DNA of 64,000 nucleotides, from contig SZWC01001508.1 in the NCBI GenBank assembly GCA_023375785.1, forward strand, positions 10,391 to 74,390, in the 5' to 3' direction. This document shows, piece by piece, positions 59,871-64,000 of the stretch. A program made the translations under genes and the position numbers. Each line of letters begins with the position of its first letter. Positions within the stretch are counted from its first letter, which is position 1. The notes under the pieces were generated by a model. It saw only the letters and a list, made by a program, of their open reading frames with translations, ran no database searches and was not told the DNA's origin. The stretch comes from Penium margaritaceum (lineage: Eukaryota > Streptophyta > Zygnematophyceae > Desmidiales > Peniaceae).

Positions 59871-60210
59871 TGTGCCTATCGGTTGCATCACCCTGTGCTG
59901 CAAAATTCAAAGCACAAAAAACGTCACTGAGCACGACAACATATCAACATTGAGCATCACTTAATACGTGAGCGCATTGCCGTCAGAGAAGTTCAGGTTA
60001 ACTGGGTTGAAAATCGTCAGGAACATGCAGTATTTCTTACCAAGGCTCTTAGTAGTGGCATGTTCAAGATGGCTCTACATGTTGTTGGTCTGTTGCGCAT
60101 TGTCATACTCCAAATTGATGTTGTTGCACTCCTCCTCTACTCATGAGTTGTCTCCTGGCGCATGGGTGGTTGTTTCAGCCCTCATGTGTGTGAAGCATGT
60201 TCATCTCTGG

Positions 60211-60222
60211 ATCATGGGGGAA
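60211..60222 (+). other. E2 polypurine tract
   Basis: ATCATGGGGGAA directly before TGTTGTTAATGG. E1 has the same arrangement (40099-40107 then TGTTGTGATG). Confidence 0.7.
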
Positions 60223-60872
60223 TGTTGTTAATGGGGAATTAACACGCAAATGGCTTCTTGACTCTGTCTACACACGCACACCACGTGACTCATTATATGT
60301 GAATCTCTTGGACGCAACATCGTCCTACGCTCAATGGATTCTGCACTGCTTGCATCTGAGCCGAGTGCAAGGGTGCTTCCGGTTGTATCCAGACAGGATG
60401 TGTTTGAGAGCTCAGAAGTTGTGATCAGCGTAACTTGCTTGATTTCTCTTCAGAAAAACATGGATCAGTACGTGGTAGACTGTTTGCACCCACATACACT
60501 CCTGTTCATGTGGTTGACTGTTTTCTAGTCGTGCATGCAAGGCAGGTTCTTGCTTGGTGAGGCCTGGTTGCTGATTCTATGGGACAACACGTCTGGTTTG
60601 TCCCAGCGGGTGAGAAACCACCGGCGGCTCATTGCCAACCGGTCCAGTTCAGTCTCGGGGTGGCGTCCAGGCTCCACGAGGTCCTTTTGGGTGGTCTGGT
60701 CAACCGGTTCCCATCAACTCACTGGACTGTTACTCGTTTAGACGCTTATGTGATTCTCACGCACATCCTCCTAAGGGTGGTTGCTCCATTCCTTGGCTCA
60801 TGTGCTTCTCCCTCGTACACCCATGCTTGGTCATGAAGTTTTTGTCACCAACCACTAGTGTAGGCAGTAGAG
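60223..60872 (+). repeat. E2 3' LTR
   Basis: About 650 bases from TGTTGTTAATGG to GTAGGCA. The right half matches 40606-40830. It abuts a minus-oriented LTR-like repeat at about 60873, whose end is similar in inverted orientation. Confidence 0.7.
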
Positions 60873-61150
60873 ACTTGCTAGAGCAGCAGGTGTGCCCAGG
60901 AATTAGAGCATGAGTGCACACACGGCGCCATGGATTGGCGCAAACTTGTTTTAGAAATGGCAAGTGTAACAAAGGATTGATTAAGCTGGTAATGAGATAG
61001 CAAAGTGGTGGTAGCCGGTTGATTGGGCCACCCATGCGAGGAGATCGACTTGGAGCCCGGACGCCGCCCCTGGATTGAACTGGACTCCAGAATAAACTGG
61101 TTGTGCGGTCCAGTAGGATCAGCAACCCGGCATCACCAAGCAGCATGCAT
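60541..61150. repeat. Inverted repeat, two arms of about 300 bp
   Basis: Read in reverse, 61150-60880 follows the order of 60541-60840: CTTGGTGA(G/T)GCC, GGTTGCTGAT(T/C)CTA, CCAGTTCA, GGCGTCC(A/G)GGCTCCA, (G/A)TCAACCGG(T/C). Identity is roughly 60-65 percent. The simplest reading is two related LTR ends facing each other, E2 on the plus strand and G2 on the minus strand. Confidence 0.65.
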
Positions 61151-62532
61151 GACTAAGATACAGTCAACCACACCGAGTTAGAATTTAAGTAGGGCATGCA
61201 GGCCCATGCAAACACAAACGTGAGCTCTGTGTATGAGTGTAATGCAAAACAACAAGAAGTCTGGAACGCTAACATGAAAGAACAAGGAGGGATTACAAAT
61301 AAGCCCCTAGCGGGCTTATGTAGGGGCGCCGGCAGCTAGCCGCACCGGGCCCCGTCACCCCGCTAAGCCCAAACAAGTCAGCGGGGAGAGCACACTGCAC
61401 AGACCACATGAACAAAAAAGGTGGCCTCCTCGAGACACCAGAATAGCTCGCCGAGTGCCCAGGTCTCAACCACCAAGAAAATACAAGCAGTGCTACAATC
61501 ACTCAAAATCAGCATCCAGACATCACAAATGGCTTTCCGAACATCAGAAGTCCTACAACAGCCATCGGGTCTCCTCGTCGCACCGGCACAGTCCACCGGG
61601 TGCGCGGGTCTCAACCCACCGAGAAAACTCTCCTAGCTCCCGACAAGCCAACAGGGCTGCCGGAACGCATCGACCGCGTCTCGCTGGTGCTGTCGTAGGT
61701 GGTGGAGAAGTCTCCGTACACTCCGGAGGCCCGTCGTGTCGTCACGCTCTCCTCCACCCTATACCACAAACGTGGGGTAAATGGATAATCCATCCGCATC
61801 GGTCGTGACGGGTGGAAGCCACACAAACCAACACTCCCCCTGGCTGACATAGCCGTCAACGCTAAAACAAGTGAGTTAAGGTACAGAACAACAGCGTATA
61901 CAAAACCACGGTCTACACAAGTCAACCGCGCACAAACACACACATCTGCTGCCTATCCAAGCACAAAGGCTAGGCCCGATATCCCTCTAAAGCAGAATGA
62001 AGGTCAGAAGGTCTCCTCATGACACTGGAACATCCTGCCAAGTGTCTGGGTCTCGACCATCTGAGGAGTCATGTACATCATACACAAGTCACACGCCAGG
62101 AGGGTCTCCTTGTGACACTGGCAGTGCCAGTGCCCTGGTCTCGACTGCTACAAGAAATCCAACAGGTTTTTGTATGCCGTCCACAATAGCAACATCAACC
62201 AACACACAGGATCATAGGCGGATCTCCTTGCAACACGGGTGCAACTCACCACGTGTCCGGGTCTCGACCACTATGAGCAATCCAGCTTGCATGCACATGC
62301 CACACACAGTATGGCCACACACCAAGACACATGATCACATTGTCTCCTCGTGACACTGGTATAACCCACCAAGTGTCCGGGTCTCCACCAATAGAGTGCT
62401 ACCATACACATACAGTTGTGCAAGCACAAAGCATGAGCCACATGTTGGCTGTTGTAGTATGCTCATAGTAGAGAATGGACCCCTCGCCATGCATCTTCTA
62501 TAACGTCACGTCAAGTCGAGGTCCACACAACA
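60873..62532 (-). repeat. Minus-oriented LTR-like repeat G2 with hairpin units
   Basis: Two purine tract plus TGTTG signals lie on the minus strand: CAGCCAGGGGGAG before TGTTG at 61833, and CTGCCCAAGGGGAG before TGTTG at 62532. Either there are two LTRs (60873-61833 and about 61847-62532) or one long one. At least six hairpin units lie within: near 61424-61480, 61566-61625, 62010-62058, 62103-62143, 62222-62270 and 62342-62390. Similar to G1 at 1025-1860. No coding. Confidence 0.55.
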
Positions 62533-64000
62533 CTCCCCTTGGGCAGATAAACCTTACAGCGATGTCCTCGATGGAGATGTTGATACTGTAGCTGAACAAA
62601 TCCTGGACGATGAATCATGTGGGCTCTCCATCATGTACCGATAGCTCCCCATGTCACGTATGAGTTGGCTCCTACCCTCATAAAAGAAGTGGTGTCTCCG
62701 GCTACGACTCCTCACATCGCCCCTGCATCACCTGGAGTGTACCAGTCCTTGTGTGAATGCCAAGGGTCCAAACTCACAGTCTCTCCTCTCTCCCTCTATA
62801 GCGATGCATCTGTGTACGCTCGAGGAAAGGGAATGGGCGAGCAGTACGCAAGCGTAGATGAAGTGATGGAGCTGGCCTTCGAGGCGGGATGGAGCATCCT
62901 GAAGCACAGGGGTGTGCCTCTTGAAGAAGATGAGGGTTGGAACGACGAACCGGACCACCACACACAAACGAAGATGACGATGGAGCAGCTGAAGTGGGTG
63001 GATGAAGGTGCGTAATGGCAGTAGCTGAAGAAAGAGGAGCGATGATGGCGTCAACAGGAATGAGGATGGCAGAAAATGAAAGCATGTTCACCTCTCTTGT
63101 GGCAGTGTCTCCATTGGACGTCATACTCGGAGCTGGTACAGGATCATCCCCGGGTATGGATGTGCAAGATCTTGGTAGTGGGAAGCTCATGTCGATAGTA
63201 CTGGTGCTCCCCTGCTCTGACAGTCGCTCACGCGCTGCCATCACCTCCCGCTATAGCATCACTACATGCTCCTGATGGTCAGCGTAATCTGCCTTGGACA
63301 TATGGAGGTGGCCCATGTCTGTCTTGCGTAGGATCAACTGTGCCTCCTTGGATGTTGCACATAAAACTATAGAACTCGCAAGTACAACTCCATCTTCGTC
63401 TCTGCTGCTGAAGACGATGGAGCGAGTGCTGTTGTATCCTCCTGTGGGTCAACCAAACTCGCAGTGTGCTCAGATACTGGACAATTGGACTTAGCTGAAG
63501 GTATGACATCCTAACCGCAACTCGTATCTATCAGAGAAGGAAGGGTGAGCGGTCGCGTGGCGAGACAGAAGGAGACATCAGAGTCTGTGGATCATGTAGA
63601 AATGTCGTCCGTGTAGATACTGCCACTCTCAGCGTGGATGTGATCAATAGGTTGACCAACAGATGAACACACAAGGGCTAAACTCAACTCCTGCTGACGA
63701 GGTGACTCCATCCGCGTGATCGTATCTGCTACACTATCCTCAGCTACTAGCGTAGTGGACATGGTTGTGCAGGACTCTGGCTCGACAACTGATCCAATCC
63801 AATTGAGGCAACGAGTAAGTGTAGCTGGTGCTCACACATCGTTTCACCGAGAAGACTGGTCGCTGTCACCCGCTGAATGATGGAGTAAGGATCATAATCT
63901 GATTGCGTCATATGTGTCGCTGCTCCGCCATGTGTGTTAAAGCTCGTAGACTCTCGGAAGATGGGTGGCTCCTGACGGTGAAGCTGGTCCTCAGGTAGCG
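62533..64000. other. Unassigned, possible internal part of the G2 element
   Basis: If G2 is a 3' LTR read on the minus strand, this is its internal region. Minus frames are Ser/Thr/Pro-rich (e.g. 63244-62774) like the integrase-RT linker of Copia elements, but no RT, integrase or RNase H block is visible. Plus frames 62617-63015 and 63015-63275 are open for 132 and 86 codons with an acidic stretch (VPLEEDEGWNDEPDHHTQ) and no known domain. I do not assign a function. Confidence 0.35.

Larger units (their letters stand above)
40606..60872 (+). mobile_element. Ty1/Copia element E2, interrupted (fossil)
   Basis: The outermost element of the nested stack. Parts: LTR piece 40606-40830, primer site 40831-40842, triplet-rich leader to about 42800, gag-protease-integrase-RT 42993-46834, insert 46835-48017, RT 48018-48770, nested C2 with D (48776-59430), RT end and RNase H 59436-59870, polypurine tract 60211-60222 and 3' LTR 60223-60872. 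Own sequence is about 8.4 kb. The two LTR pieces are clearly diverged (about 65-70 percent). Old and broken in many places even apart from the insertions. Confidence 0.8.

Noticed and set aside
61420-62395. CRISPR-like array
   Set aside because: Units are diverged, spacing is irregular, there is no constant direct repeat, and the context is a eukaryotic retroelement.
62617-63015. 132-codon plus frame as a host gene
   Set aside because: No domain, no promoter or splice context, and it lies next to LTR-like signals; kept only as unassigned.

Overview
This is a repeat-dominated nuclear window from a land plant or a streptophyte relative. No species can be named from sequence alone. The case for a streptophyte: many retroelement primer sites match the 3' end of plant initiator tRNA-Met (TGGTATCAGAGC); Ty3/Gypsy chromoviruses with chromodomain-type tails sit beside Ty1/Copia elements; and one host-like fragment resembles a plant POLTERGEIST-type protein phosphatase 2C. 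I see no rRNA, no tRNA gene, no complete host gene and no CRISPR array. Nearly everything is transposon fossil, stacked by nested insertion.

Layout. 1-1024: GCT/GCA triplet-rich DNA with a 64-base poly(A). 1025-1860: repeat G1, a tandem set of hairpin-forming units. 2301-8562: Gypsy A1 (minus). 8563-19585: Gypsy B1 (plus), split by Copia C1 (11000-17334, minus) and by a small pol-less Gypsy F1 (17579-19504). 19586-20999: PP2C-like host fragment (minus). 21000-26791: an A-type LTR piece fused head to head with Gypsy B2 (plus). 26928-31975: Gypsy A2 (minus), with an AT/GT microsatellite grown inside its LTR. 31976-33178: another Gypsy scrap, a C22 tract and a Copia gag scrap (E3). 33179-40605: Copia E1 (plus). 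40606-60872: Copia E2 (plus), interrupted by a 1.2-kb insert (46835-48017) and by the young Copia C2 (48776-59430, minus), which itself holds the gag-only element D (52384-57457, plus). 60873-62532: minus-oriented LTR-like repeat G2, sharing the hairpin units of G1. 62533-64000: unassigned.

How the parts relate. C1, C2 and D do not use the usual plant primer site. After the LTR they carry GGGTTATGGGCCCAC (one mismatch in D), the complement of the anticodon arm of initiator tRNA-Met, i.e. half-tRNA priming as known for Drosophila copia. D has gag with two zinc knuckles but no visible polymerase. It shares the primer site, the polypurine tract and an LTR core with a TATA-like GCTATAAG with C2, so C2 and D look like an autonomous/non-autonomous pair. 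Nesting, with matching 5-bp target duplications (ACTTC for C2, CACAA for D), gives the order E2 (old), then C2, then D.

The most unusual signal is the hairpin array in G1 and G2: about ten units with an 8-bp stem and one bulged base, in which several stem pairs change on both sides together. Two assembly gaps (49158 and 56523-56550) are each flanked by a duplicated block of about 200 bp and are probably unmerged overlaps. All coordinates were read by eye; percentages are rough estimates.
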